Shown: in pieces, positions 35,654 to 44,420 of the stretch
Layout: each line of letters opens with the position of its first letter
How positions within the stretch are numbered: position 1 is the first letter of the stretch
Source of the DNA: Proteiniphilum sp. UBA1403
GTDB taxonomy: Bacteria; Bacteroidota; Bacteroidia; Bacteroidales; Dysgonomonadaceae
Reading direction: 5' to 3'
Length of the DNA stretch: 59,473 nucleotides
Assembly (NCBI GenBank): GCA_002305715.1
Contig: DBQD01000002.1
Location: 1-59,473, forward strand
Notes under the pieces: generated by a model
Told to the model about the DNA's origin: nothing
Seen by the model: the letters and a program-made list of their open reading frames with translations, nothing else
Database searches by the model: none
Translations under genes and position numbers: made by a program

Positions 35654-37957
35654 CTAAGCGATTCGAGTTAGGTTGTTCTTTTGAATGTTCTCTTCCACAA
35701 TGGCATCGATCACTGCTACGGCAACCATATTCACGATATCACGTTCCGCTGTTTCAACATCGAGAATATGAACGGGTTTATTTAGACCCATCTGAATGGG
35801 ACCAATGATATCGTTTAACCCAATCTCTTTCAGTAGCTTGTAGGATGAATTGGCTGAGCTAAGGTTGGGAAAAACGAGTGTATTCACTTCTTTGTCTTTT
35901 AGCTTGGAGAAGGGATACTTATTGTCGCGTAGCGTCTTATTCAAGGCGTAATTTACTTGCATCTCTCCATCGACTATCATATCAGGATAGCATTGATGCA
36001 ATGTTTCCACAACTTGATGTACACTTGCTGGACTTCCTTCTTTGTCAGCACCAAAATTGGAGTAGGAGAGCATTGCTATAACAGGCTCATGGTTGAAGAA
36101 TTTCACGGTAGCATTTGCGAGACGAGCAATGTCTATCAACGCTTCGGTGCTGGGGTGCCGATTGAATAACGTGTCTGCAAGAAAGAGCATACCCTTCTTG
36201 GTATTGACGATGTGCATCGCACCTATGTGGTTCAATCCTTCGCGAATACCGATAATCTCTTTTGCGATATAGGTTGTTTCGGCATACTTGCTGAACACAC
36301 CGGTGATCATAGCATCGGCTTCACCTGTTTCCACCATCATCATGCCAAAATAGTTGCGTTCGAACATCTTTTCTGTTGCTTCTCCAAGCGTCATCCCCTG
36401 TCGGTTTCGCTTTTCAGTTAAGATCTTCGCATAACGTAAGCGTCTTTCTTCTTCCCTGTCATGTCGAAGGTTCACAATCTCCATCCCTTTGAGGCTGATT
36501 TGGTTTTCTCGTGCCACATTGGCAATCTTTTCCTCATTTCCTAACAATATGGGGAGGCAAATGCCTTCAGTATATGCAGTTTCAGCAGCTTTTAGCATGT
36601 TGAGGTGGTTTGTTTCGGAAAAGACTACGCGTTTTGGGTTCTGACGTGCCATCTCATAGAGGCGACGGATCATCTTATTGTCTAGTCCCAACAGATCTCG
36701 TAACATATGATCATATTCATCCCAGTTTGTGATGGGCTTGCGTGCCACACCCGATGCCATGGCTGCTTTGGCTACAGCTGGTGCCACGGTGGTGAGCAGG
36801 CGTGGGTCGAGCGGTTTGGGAATGATATACTCTTTTCCAAAGCTTAGTTTCTTTACACTGTAGGCTGCATTCACTACATCGGGCACCGCCTTCTTGGTAA
36901 GTTCTGCCAACGCATAGACCGTGGCGATTTTCATCTCCTCGTTAATACAGGTTGCCTGTACGTCGAGAGCACCTCGAAAGATATATGGGAAACCCAATAC
37001 GTTGTTGATCTGGTTGGGATAATCTGAACGGCCGGTAGCGAAGATGATATCGTCTCTTGAGGCCATGGCCAGCTCATAAGAAATTTCGGGATTCGGATTG
37101 GCTAAGGCAAAGACAATGGGATTTGAATTCATTGACTTAAGCATTGCAGGAGTAAGCACATCTGCAACGGATAGTCCAAGAAACACATCAGCATCTTTAA
37201 CAGCTTCTTCCAGTGTTGTGATGTTTCTGCTAGTGGCGAATGGTTTTTTCCGGTCGTTCAAATCCGTACGCGCGGTGTTGATTACCCCTTTAGAGTCGAC
37301 CATCACAATATTTTCCAGCTTGGCTCCCAATGCCATGTATAATTTTGTGCAGGAGTTGGCTGCAGCACCGGCCCCATTTACTACTATGCGCACCTCTTCT
37401 ATCTTCTTACCGTACAGTTCCAAAGCGTTAAGAAGCCCGCAAGCTGAAATAATGGCTGTACCATGCTGGTCGTCGTGCATGATGGGTATATCGAGTTCCT
37501 TTTTCAGTCGCTCTTCAATTTCGAAACACTCCGGAGCCTTGATGTCCTCCAGGTTAATGCCTCCAAAAGTGGGGGAGATGGCTTTGACCACTTGAATGAA
37601 TTTCTCTGGATCTTTTTCATTCATTTCGATATCGAACACATCGATACCGGCAAATATCTTAAAAAGCAACCCCTTACCTTCCATCACCGGCTTTCCAGCT
37701 AAGGCACCAATATCACCAAGACCTAATACGGCAGTACCATTGGATATGACTGCTACTAGGTTTCCTTTTGATGTATAGTTATAGGCAGCTTGCTGATTCT
37801 GTTCGATCTCTAGGCAAGGTGCTGCCACACCTGGAGAGTAGGCTAGAGAGAGGTCTCGCTGTGAATTATAAGGTTTGGTGGGAACGACTTCAATTTTTCC
37901 AGGACGCCCATGTGAGTGATAAGCAAGGGCGTCATCATGCAGCTTGTTGTTTGCCAT
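35654..37957 (-). CDS. maeB: malic enzyme fused to a phosphotransacetylase-like domain
   Basis: 767 aa. Residues about 1-425 are the NAD(P)-dependent malic enzyme (SLAYSPGVAAPC near 34-45, catalytic Lys region SNGTAVLGLGDIGALAGKPVMEGK, MHDDQHGTA near 158, NGAGAAANSC). Residues about 430-767 are a phosphate acetyl/butyryltransferase-like domain that binds acetyl-CoA and usually regulates rather than catalyses. Converts malate to pyruvate, CO2 and NAD(P)H in the cytoplasm. A -7-like element TAATTTTG lies upstream at 37995-38002. Confidence 0.93.
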   Translation of the reverse strand: MANNKLHDDALAYHSHGRPGKIEVVPTKPYNSQRDLSLAYSPGVAAPCLEIEQNQQAAYNYTSKGNLVAVISNGTAVLGLGDIGALAGKPVMEGKGLLFKIFAGIDVFDIEMNEKDPEKFIQVVKAISPTFGGINLEDIKAPECFEIEERLKKELDIPIMHDDQHGTAIISACGLLNALELYGKKIEEVRIVVNGAGAAANSCTKLYMALGAKLENIVMVDSKGVINTARTDLNDRKKPFATSRNITTLEEAVKDADVFLGLSVADVLTPAMLKSMNSNPIVFALANPNPEISYELAMASRDDIIFATGRSDYPNQINNVLGFPYIFRGALDVQATCINEEMKIATVYALAELTKKAVPDVVNAAYSVKKLSFGKEYIIPKPLDPRLLTTVAPAVAKAAMASGVARKPITNWDEYDHMLRDLLGLDNKMIRRLYEMARQNPKRVVFSETNHLNMLKAAETAYTEGICLPILLGNEEKIANVARENQISLKGMEIVNLRHDREEERRLRYAKILTEKRNRQGMTLGEATEKMFERNYFGMMMVETGEADAMITGVFSKYAETTYIAKEIIGIREGLNHIGAMHIVNTKKGMLFLADTLFNRHPSTEALIDIARLANATVKFFNHEPVIAMLSYSNFGADKEGSPASVHQVVETLHQCYPDMIVDGEMQVNYALNKTLRDNKYPFSKLKDKEVNTLVFPNLSSANSSYKLLKEIGLNDIIGPIQMGLNKPVHILDVETAERDIVNMVAVAVIDAIVEENIQKNNLTRIA

Positions 37958-37994
37958 TTTGATTTAAATTGCGTAGTAAAAATTATAATCTGTA

Positions 37995-38002
37995 CAAAAT
38001 TA
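37995..38002 (-). promoter_or_regulatory. -7-like element upstream of maeB
   Basis: Minus strand TAATTTTG, full consensus, 38 bp before the ATG; no clear -33 partner. Confidence 0.4.
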
Positions 38003-38029
38003 CAAAAAATTAATATTAGATTATAATAT

Positions 38030-38719
38030 TTATTGCGCTTCCTTTACGACCTCTTTCATAAAGATGTAGAGATCTGCCAGTTGTGTAAAGTCCTCCATGA
38101 TCTGTAGTGAAATGGTTTCACTATATATCCGTTCATCAGTAAGAGGGATAGTTTTAATTACGTATACACTTTTGCGTTGAATCCAAGGTTGAAAAAAGTC
38201 GGGTAGATTGCTGGGAAGTGGACGTTTATAAAGTTCTCCAGCTACTTCAAATCCAGCTTGAATAGCTTTCTCTGCCATATCCTTGAATGACTCTCTACTA
38301 TAGTCCACCTCTTCTCGAAATATATCCATGACCTTACGCTTTGGCATGAATAATCCCATACCTGACATGAACTGTTCGGCACTTAGTTCGACAAAATAGC
38401 CAGGAAAGTTTTCCCAATTAGTGGTAGTTTGCTGAAAACTGATCCACATGGATGTTTTATAGGGTTCTTTATTTGGTGAGAAGCGGATGTCACGATAAAT
38501 ACGGGACAGCATTTTTGTTGGACGCAAATCAAACAGGGGATCAATATTATACATACTCGGGGAGAGCATTGTTGCAAGCGCCCTGAGGGGTTGCAGCAAT
38601 GCCTCCTCGTATATGTGCTTCCGCTCATTGAACCATTCTCGGTAATTGTTTTCCTTTAGTTCCTTTAGAAAGAGAATGGTTTCAGGAGTAAAGCCTGTAA
38701 AGTCCTTATATCTTTCCAT
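38030..38719 (-). CDS. DUF2461 family protein
   Basis: 229 aa, TIGR02453-type. Family signatures: GFTPETILFLKELKENNYREWFNERK at the N-terminus, and SRIYRDIRFSPNKEPYKTSMWISF (near residues 71-94). Soluble, conserved in Bacteroidetes and fungi, function unknown. Directly follows the lipoprotein gene with no gap, suggesting coupled translation. Confidence 0.88.
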   Translation of the reverse strand: MERYKDFTGFTPETILFLKELKENNYREWFNERKHIYEEALLQPLRALATMLSPSMYNIDPLFDLRPTKMLSRIYRDIRFSPNKEPYKTSMWISFQQTTTNWENFPGYFVELSAEQFMSGMGLFMPKRKVMDIFREEVDYSRESFKDMAEKAIQAGFEVAGELYKRPLPSNLPDFFQPWIQRKSVYVIKTIPLTDERIYSETISLQIMEDFTQLADLYIFMKEVVKEAQ

Positions 38720-39166
38720 TTATTCAATGATCTGATATGTTTCTGCGGCGATGTAATAGCTCATCACGGCGTTTTTTTCTGTTTCACATGCTTCTCCCTC
38801 TTCACCATGAATATGGTCGAGGTGGTCATGAGTTTCTGCTTCTATCTCTTCTTCCATTAATATACCGCGTATACGTACTTTTTTGTCCACACTTTCTGGG
38901 TCGAACTTACCCAATGTAGAATTTGATTCTGTACGTATTGATTTTGTTTCATCGCTGTCTTGCAAAAAAAGTTTCATTCCGCTTTTACTGCATACGTGGA
39001 TGCAGAGTCCTTCAACTACGACTGTTTCACCGACAAGTGAAGATGCATTCGTCAGCAGTTCATCCACATTCAGTGGTTCAGATTTATTTTTGTTTGTACA
39101 GCTTATCGTCAACAAGAGTGTTGATGTCAATAAGAAAATAATTGAAAAAGAGATGTTTTTTTTCAT
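38720..39166 (-). CDS. Cys/His-rich lipoprotein with OB-fold-like core
   Basis: 148 aa, family not recognised. Signal peptide with lipobox TISC (Cys23). The core from about residue 38 to 106 has the strand pattern of a small OB-fold (GETVVVEGLCIHVCSKSG, KKVRIRGILM), with Cys55 and Cys59, followed by an acidic His cluster HDHLDHIH (113-120) and Cys127. The layout suggests metal binding in the periplasm, but that is inference. First gene of a pair with the DUF2461 protein. A possible -7 element TATCTTTG lies at 39272-39279, about 105 bp upstream. Confidence 0.6.
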   Translation of the reverse strand: MKKNISFSIIFLLTSTLLLTISCTNKNKSEPLNVDELLTNASSLVGETVVVEGLCIHVCSKSGMKLFLQDSDETKSIRTESNSTLGKFDPESVDKKVRIRGILMEEEIEAETHDHLDHIHGEEGEACETEKNAVMSYYIAAETYQIIE

Positions 39167-39271
39167 ACGATTCTATTAATTTGGTTTTAGACTCACTCTG
39201 CTTTATGTAAATGGATAAAAAGTCACCTGGAAATTGTTTGTTTTTCAGTTGTTATATATACTTTTATATGC

Positions 39272-39279
39272 CAAAGATA
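39272..39279 (-). promoter_or_regulatory. -7-like element for the lipoprotein-DUF2461 pair
   Basis: Minus strand TATCTTTG, full consensus, 105 bp before the lipoprotein ATG. No -33 partner seen. Confidence 0.3.
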
Positions 39280-39371
39280 AATATTTTTCAGGTTGGAACG
39301 AAATAAGGATTTATTTAAAGGAAAAAATACTTCATTCGTCGGGAATAATATCGCTGTTCATCGATTTCTGA

Positions 39372-39403
39372 TTGATTTCACCCCCTCAAAGAAAGTACAT
39401 TTG
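39372..39403 (+). promoter_or_regulatory. promoter of the LiaF-like gene
   Basis: TTG at 39372-39374, 21-bp spacer, TACATTTG at 39396-39403, with the ATG 25 bp further on. Confidence 0.6.
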
Positions 39404-39427
39404 CAGAAATTCTAAATTGCATGTATT

Positions 39428-40183
39428 ATGGAAAGTAATTCTAATGTTTCATTTCATCATTCGCCCAGATCCAAAGGATCTGTTTTCGGCATATTGTTGA
39501 TTATAGCGGGTGTCCTTTTTCTCTCATTTAACTTTGGTTGGATAAATCCGTCGCTCAGGCCAATATTATTCTCGTGGCCAATGATCTTTATACTCTTATC
39601 GTTTGTCAACTTTGCAAAAAGAGATTTTTCCATGGGTATTATTTTCCTGATTCTAGGTAGTTTCTTTCTGCTACCCCGAATTGCTGAAGCATACCCGGGA
39701 CTTATCCCTTTCATACATCCAGGTTTTACACACAATTTCTGGCCCGTTTTACTTATTGTTCTTGGACTAATTATGGTGTTTAGGATTGGAAATAACAATC
39801 GTCATAAACGTTGTAACTTCCATCGTCTTGATTCTGATCCTATTGAAGATGGTAATGGGAGAATTCAGAAGAGTGTTGTATTTGGGGGATCTGAGAATAT
39901 ATTTCTAGATCCTGTTTTTTATGGTGGCACTATTGATGCTACTTTTGGAGGTGTGGTGCTCGACTTGCGAAGAACAACACTCCCGGAAGGAGAGACCAGT
40001 CTCGACATTAATGCTACTTTTGGAGGTGTTGAGCTTTATATTCCAGGCGATTGGTTGATTGAGACTCGTTTCCAAACCGTTTTAGGCGGAGTTGAAGATA
40101 AACGACTGGTTTCACAACCTGATTATTCTCGAAAATTGATTCTTACAGGTAATCTTACATTTGGAGGATGTGAAATCCGCTAA
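39428..40183 (+). CDS. LiaF-like membrane protein
   Basis: 251 aa. Four hydrophobic segments (about 19-35, 45-60, 68-85, 104-121), then a soluble C-terminal domain with repeated FGG turns (VVFGGSENIF, DATFGGVVLDL, NATFGGVELYIP, LTFGGCEIR), the parallel beta-helix pattern of the LiaF/YvqF C-terminal domain. In Firmicutes LiaF inhibits the LiaSR cell-envelope stress system; here the partner is a membrane LytTR protein encoded 36 bp downstream. No histidine kinase is adjacent. A regulatory link between the two is inferred from position. Confidence 0.75.
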   Translation: MESNSNVSFHHSPRSKGSVFGILLIIAGVLFLSFNFGWINPSLRPILFSWPMIFILLSFVNFAKRDFSMGIIFLILGSFFLLPRIAEAYPGLIPFIHPGFTHNFWPVLLIVLGLIMVFRIGNNNRHKRCNFHRLDSDPIEDGNGRIQKSVVFGGSENIFLDPVFYGGTIDATFGGVVLDLRRTTLPEGETSLDINATFGGVELYIPGDWLIETRFQTVLGGVEDKRLVSQPDYSRKLILTGNLTFGGCEIR

Positions 40184-40219
40184 AAAGGAGAAGTAAGTAA
40201 ATCCAATACTGGAATAATA

Positions 40220-41059
40220 ATGAAAACCTACCTGACATACATACCTTTGCGATTTTATCCAGCAATCGTACTAATTTTGGTATACACATTGTTGCAGGCG
40301 TTGGCTTTTTTTCCCCTTGTCTCATTCTCGTTTAGTTTACTTTTACTGAAAAGTTTTATCGATGCACTAATTCTAACTGGTATGGGTTTGCTTTTGAGTT
40401 TCATTGTTCCATCATCCAATTATGTAAAACTAAGTTTTTACCAGCGTTTTATTAACTATTTCGCAATTGGTATCTTGTTTGTAATTCTCTGGGTAAGCAT
40501 AGAACTACTCACATCTTGGACTCTCTTTCGCTACACTTCTCTCTTTGAGTTTAAAAATCTTCTTCCTGTATCTTCACTTATTGGATCACTATTTTATGTC
40601 ATTTTTGCTCAGTTGATACATATTCAAATTATAGCTAAAAATAATCTAAAAGAAGAAACATTCCCTGACCCTGAAATGGATGAAACAGTTTCTGAATCAC
40701 TGTCAATGAATGAAAATCAGCAAGAGAGTGAACTGGAGCGCGTAGCTGTAAAAGTGGGACAGAAGATTCATGTGATTCTAGTACAGGATATTTATTACAT
40801 CCAATCAGATGGCGATTATGTTCAAATTGTAACCGAACAACACACATACATGAAGGAAGAAACAATGAAGTATTTTGAGACCAATCTACCTCAATCACAC
40901 TTTGTACGGGTACATCGTTCATACATAGTCAATGTGGAAAAGATCCTGCGAATTGAACTATATGAGAAACAAAGCCAAATGCTTACGCTAAAAAATGGAG
41001 ATAAGATAAGGGCCAGTGCATCGGGATATAAAGCTTTGAGGTTAGCATTGAATCTGTGA
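40220..41059 (+). CDS. membrane-anchored LytTR-type transcription regulator
   Basis: 279 aa. Residues 1-140 hold four transmembrane helices; an acidic linker (about 145-175) leads to a LytTR DNA-binding domain (about 178-279: ILVQDIYYIQSDGDYVQIVT, HFVRVHRSYIVNVEKI, LKNGDKIRASASGYKALR). There is no receiver domain and no kinase domain, so it would act as a one-component regulator working from the membrane, or be held there by a partner such as the LiaF-like protein. It probably shares the transcript of the LiaF-like gene. Confidence 0.8.
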   Translation: MKTYLTYIPLRFYPAIVLILVYTLLQALAFFPLVSFSFSLLLLKSFIDALILTGMGLLLSFIVPSSNYVKLSFYQRFINYFAIGILFVILWVSIELLTSWTLFRYTSLFEFKNLLPVSSLIGSLFYVIFAQLIHIQIIAKNNLKEETFPDPEMDETVSESLSMNENQQESELERVAVKVGQKIHVILVQDIYYIQSDGDYVQIVTEQHTYMKEETMKYFETNLPQSHFVRVHRSYIVNVEKILRIELYEKQSQMLTLKNGDKIRASASGYKALRLALNL

Positions 41060-41147
41060 TAGGCTGTAATCTGCGTATCAAATGATAAAAAAATTATATG
41101 AAATAGTTGATGAATCTCAGGTGACTCGTAAAGTATGTTAAAACCGG

Positions 41148-41175
41148 GAAAACTGTTTTGATTTTATTAGTTTTC
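41148..41175. promoter_or_regulatory. candidate TetR operator
   Basis: Inverted repeat GAAAACT - 14 nt - AGTTTTC spanning 28 bp. It covers the -33 element and most of the spacer of the promoter for the TetR-efflux unit, exactly where an autorepressor would bind. Found by eye; base composition is AT-rich, so chance is possible. Confidence 0.45.
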
Positions 41176-41188
41176 TGAGTTACCTTTG
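41156..41188 (+). promoter_or_regulatory. promoter of the TetR-TolC-MFP-RND unit
   Basis: TTTTG at 41156-41160, 20-bp spacer, TACCTTTG at 41181-41188: consensus at both elements. It lies across the longer TetR reading frame (TTG at 41186), so the ATG at 41210 must be the start. Confidence 0.75.
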
Positions 41189-41209
41189 TGCGTTTTTTTA
41201 AAGCACTAC

Positions 41210-41839
41210 ATGGAGATAAAAGAAAGAATCATAGCTAAAGCCGGGGACCTATTCTTCCAGTATGGTGTTAAAAGCGTATCAATGGATGAATTAGCTTTCT
41301 CTCTCGGCATCTCAAAGAGGACCATCTATGAGAATTTTAAGGATAAAAATGAAATTCTTCTGTCGTTGCTGATGAATATGCGAGATAAGCGGAATAAGGT
41401 AATCGATTCGCTGATTTCCCAAACATCCAACGTAGTTGAAATTTTTATCAAGATCATAGAAATTCAACAATCCTCACCCAACTGCAATGCAAAGTTTTTC
41501 GAAGATATTCGGAAATATTACCCTCATGTCAATGAATTTATTGAGAAAGATGTTGATAAAAATAAAGAGTTACTGGTTGAATTTTTACAAAATGGTATAA
41601 AGCAAGGATACATTCGCGAGGATTTGAATGTGGAGGTAACTGCTTTCTTGGTGGACCAAACCAGATACATTTTTATTCGTGCTACTTCGCTCGAGAAACC
41701 ACCTTTTACGTTCACTGATCTCTTTTATACAATGATGATCAACTTTGTACGTGGTATCCTCACCGAGAAGGGGATCAAAATAATAGATGATTATTTAGCA
41801 CAACAAAAAGAAAAAAACAGACTAAAAAATGATGATTAA
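41210..41839 (+). CDS. TetR/AcrR-family transcription regulator
   Basis: 209 aa from the ATG at 41210. N-terminal helix-turn-helix at about residues 20-48 (VSMDELAFSLGISKRTIYENFKDKNEI), then an all-helical ligand-binding domain with no recognisable specificity. It heads the efflux genes and probably represses them by binding the dyad in its promoter. Its 3' end overlaps the tolC-like gene by 11 bp. Confidence 0.88.
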   Translation: MEIKERIIAKAGDLFFQYGVKSVSMDELAFSLGISKRTIYENFKDKNEILLSLLMNMRDKRNKVIDSLISQTSNVVEIFIKIIEIQQSSPNCNAKFFEDIRKYYPHVNEFIEKDVDKNKELLVEFLQNGIKQGYIREDLNVEVTAFLVDQTRYIFIRATSLEKPPFTFTDLFYTMMINFVRGILTEKGIKIIDDYLAQQKEKNRLKNDD

Positions 41840-43289
41840 GATGAATAAATTACAAATGAGCAGACAGATCTTTTTTTTGCTGCTTGCTCTGATAGCTCAA
41901 TTTTCCTTGTCGGCACAACAATCCGATAGCCTTCGGATAGATCTTCCAACGGCTCTCGAAATTGCATTAAGCGAGAACCCTACTGTTAAGGTAGCCGATA
42001 TGGAAGTCACCAAGAAGCAATATGCCAAAATGTCTGCCTATGGAGCTCTACTTCCCCAACTAGACATTATAGGTCAATATCAAAGAGCTATAAAGCGCCA
42101 GACTGTTTATTTTGATGAGGGGTTCGGTTTTGGTGGAAATATTGATCCCACACAATACACTCCTGATGAATTAAAAATAATGGAAGTGTTAGGCAAAATG
42201 ATGGGGGGCGGTGGCGACTCGGAGTCATCAAATGAAGGAATACAGATGGGTCGTTTCAATGTTTGGTCGACAGGCCTGAATGTGAACCTTCCCATTGTAA
42301 TGCCCTCCCTCTGGAAAAACATACAAATGAGTGAAGTGGATATCCGTTTGGCAATAGAAAAAGCCCGTGCATCAAGGATTGATCTGATGAACCAGGTAAA
42401 AAAATCCTACTTCAGTCTCTTGCTCGCCCAAGATAGCTATTTGGTGCTGAAAAAGACCTACGAAACTGATTCAATCAACCTTGAGAATATCCGCAACCGA
42501 TTCAATCAGGGTGTAGTTGCTGAGTATGATGTGATTACGGCAGACGTTCGTCTCAAGAGCCTTATCCCCAATATCCTTCAGTCGCAAAACATGATGAAGA
42601 TTGCGGAGTTGCAGCTTAAGATGCTGATGGGTATCGACGGAGACGTACCTCTGAAGGTAATGGGTTCACTCGACGATTATGAAGCATCCATGTTCGACGC
42701 TATTATTCCGGCCGACACATCGTTGACCAATAACAGCGACATTAAACAGTTCGATTTGCAGGCAGAGCAGGCTAAGAACGCATTCGAAATGCAGAAACTT
42801 CAGTTCTCACCCACATTGGTTACCAACTTCAACTGGACCTATACAAGCCAGAACAACAATTTCAAATTCAATACATATCGTTGGGATCCATATTCCATGC
42901 TGGGCGTAACGTTGCAGATTCCTATTTTCAACGGTGGACAGCGTTATCACAATCTGAAGCAGTCGGAAATACAACTCTTTCAGTTGCGTGAACAACGAAA
43001 GGATGTAGAACGCGGACTTAAGTTGTCAATCAAGAATAACTACGACCTAATAAACAAGAGTATCGAACAGGTGGTTGCTACACAATCTTCTGTTGCACAA
43101 GCTCGCAAAGGTCACGAAATTACGTTAAAGCGATATGAAACAGGTATGGGAACTATCGTCGATGTGAATGCAGCCGCATTGGCAGTGCTGAATGCAGAAC
43201 TGCAGTACCGTAATGCCATTTACGACTATCTCTCAGCTAAATCAGACCTTGAGAAGGTACTTGGTTACGACATCGCACCTGTAGAATAA
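41829..43289 (+). CDS. TolC-family outer-membrane efflux channel protein
   Basis: 486 aa. Signal peptide (about 1-29, ending SLSAQ), then two OEP repeats of long coiled-coil helices (about 40-240 and 290-475) typical of TolC/OprM. The first repeat carries a Gly/Ser-rich insert (MMGGGGDSES, near residue 125). It should form the outer-membrane exit duct for the RND pump encoded next. The start codon lies inside the end of the TetR gene; ATG at 41841 is an alternative. Confidence 0.9.
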   Translation: MMIKMNKLQMSRQIFFLLLALIAQFSLSAQQSDSLRIDLPTALEIALSENPTVKVADMEVTKKQYAKMSAYGALLPQLDIIGQYQRAIKRQTVYFDEGFGFGGNIDPTQYTPDELKIMEVLGKMMGGGGDSESSNEGIQMGRFNVWSTGLNVNLPIVMPSLWKNIQMSEVDIRLAIEKARASRIDLMNQVKKSYFSLLLAQDSYLVLKKTYETDSINLENIRNRFNQGVVAEYDVITADVRLKSLIPNILQSQNMMKIAELQLKMLMGIDGDVPLKVMGSLDDYEASMFDAIIPADTSLTNNSDIKQFDLQAEQAKNAFEMQKLQFSPTLVTNFNWTYTSQNNNFKFNTYRWDPYSMLGVTLQIPIFNGGQRYHNLKQSEIQLFQLREQRKDVERGLKLSIKNNYDLINKSIEQVVATQSSVAQARKGHEITLKRYETGMGTIVDVNAAALAVLNAELQYRNAIYDYLSAKSDLEKVLGYDIAPVE

Positions 43290-43339
43290 CAATGATTCGA
43301 ATTGATAAACTAACATTAAAACAAATTACAAATAACCAT

Positions 43340-44362
43340 ATGAGACAAATCAGCTTTTTGAAAATTACTCCTTTTTTGGCAGCAGTATTGTTAGCTTCCT
43401 GTGGAGAATCAGATCGTAACGCGAGTTCCGCAAACGATGCAGTACAAGTAAAGAAGGTGCGTGTGGAAACAGTACAGGTTGTGCCTGTAAATCAAGATGT
43501 CACCTTTACTGCCACAGTGGAGGCCGATAAAGTAAACAATATTGCACCTGCTATGGGAGGACGTATTCGCAAGATTTTCGTCGAAGTAGGCACTCAAGTG
43601 CGCCAAGGACAAGCGCTTGTAGCTATGGATGCTGCAACTTATACCCAACAACAGACACAGGTAGCCACTCTTAGGAGAGATTATGAACGTTACAAAGAAC
43701 TTTTTGAAGTTGGGGGTATTTCCCAACAACAGCTCGACCAAGCTAAGACGCAACTCGAAGTCGCTGAAACTGCCTTGGCCAACTTAGGAGAGAACACTAC
43801 TCTAACCAGCCCGGTTAGTGGTGTGGTAACTGCCCGTAATTATGATCCGGGAGATGTAGCCGGACAATTACCCATTCTCACTATCGAGACTATTAACCCC
43901 GTGAAGGTGAAAGTAAATGTTTCTGAGTCATATTACAGCCAGGTAGTAAAGGGAATGCCTGTACAAGTGCAGGTCGATGCTCTTGGTAACGAAATCTTTG
44001 AAGGAAAGGTTTCACTTATTTATCCTACACTCGATCCAGTTTCGCATACATTCCCCGTTGAGATAAGTGTGGCCAATGCCAAGCAGCTCCTACGCCCCGG
44101 TATGTTTGCTCGTGTGAAGATGAACTTTGGTACCAACGACCGTCCTTTGTTGAGCGACAAAGCCGTTCAGAAGCAAGTGGGTTCTAACGACCGTTATGTC
44201 TTTGTTGAAAAGGATGGCAAGGCCTATTATACAATTGTACAACTGGGTGTACGCTTAGACAACAAATATGAAATTGTTTCCGGTCTAAATGCTGGTGATA
44301 GAGTAATTATTGAAGGCCAGACCGATTTAGTGGATGGCACAGCTGTTGAAGTGATAGAGTAA
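43340..44362 (+). CDS. RND efflux periplasmic adaptor lipoprotein (MFP/HlyD)
   Basis: 340 aa from the ATG at 43340, which gives a proper lipoprotein signal (FLAAVLLASC, Cys near residue 22); an upstream ATG at 43292 would put 16 polar residues before it. Barrel-sandwich lipoyl halves at about 60-85 and 150-175 flank a helical hairpin (QTQVATLRRDYERYKELFEVGGISQQQLDQAKTQLE region), then a beta-barrel domain. Links the RND pump to the TolC protein in the periplasm. Confidence 0.9.
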   Translation: MRQISFLKITPFLAAVLLASCGESDRNASSANDAVQVKKVRVETVQVVPVNQDVTFTATVEADKVNNIAPAMGGRIRKIFVEVGTQVRQGQALVAMDAATYTQQQTQVATLRRDYERYKELFEVGGISQQQLDQAKTQLEVAETALANLGENTTLTSPVSGVVTARNYDPGDVAGQLPILTIETINPVKVKVNVSESYYSQVVKGMPVQVQVDALGNEIFEGKVSLIYPTLDPVSHTFPVEISVANAKQLLRPGMFARVKMNFGTNDRPLLSDKAVQKQVGSNDRYVFVEKDGKAYYTIVQLGVRLDNKYEIVSGLNAGDRVIIEGQTDLVDGTAVEVIE

Positions 44363-44420
44363 TGCTCCATTCCACCACATTATATTGAAGATATTGACAA
44401 CCGATTAAAGTAATGAATAT

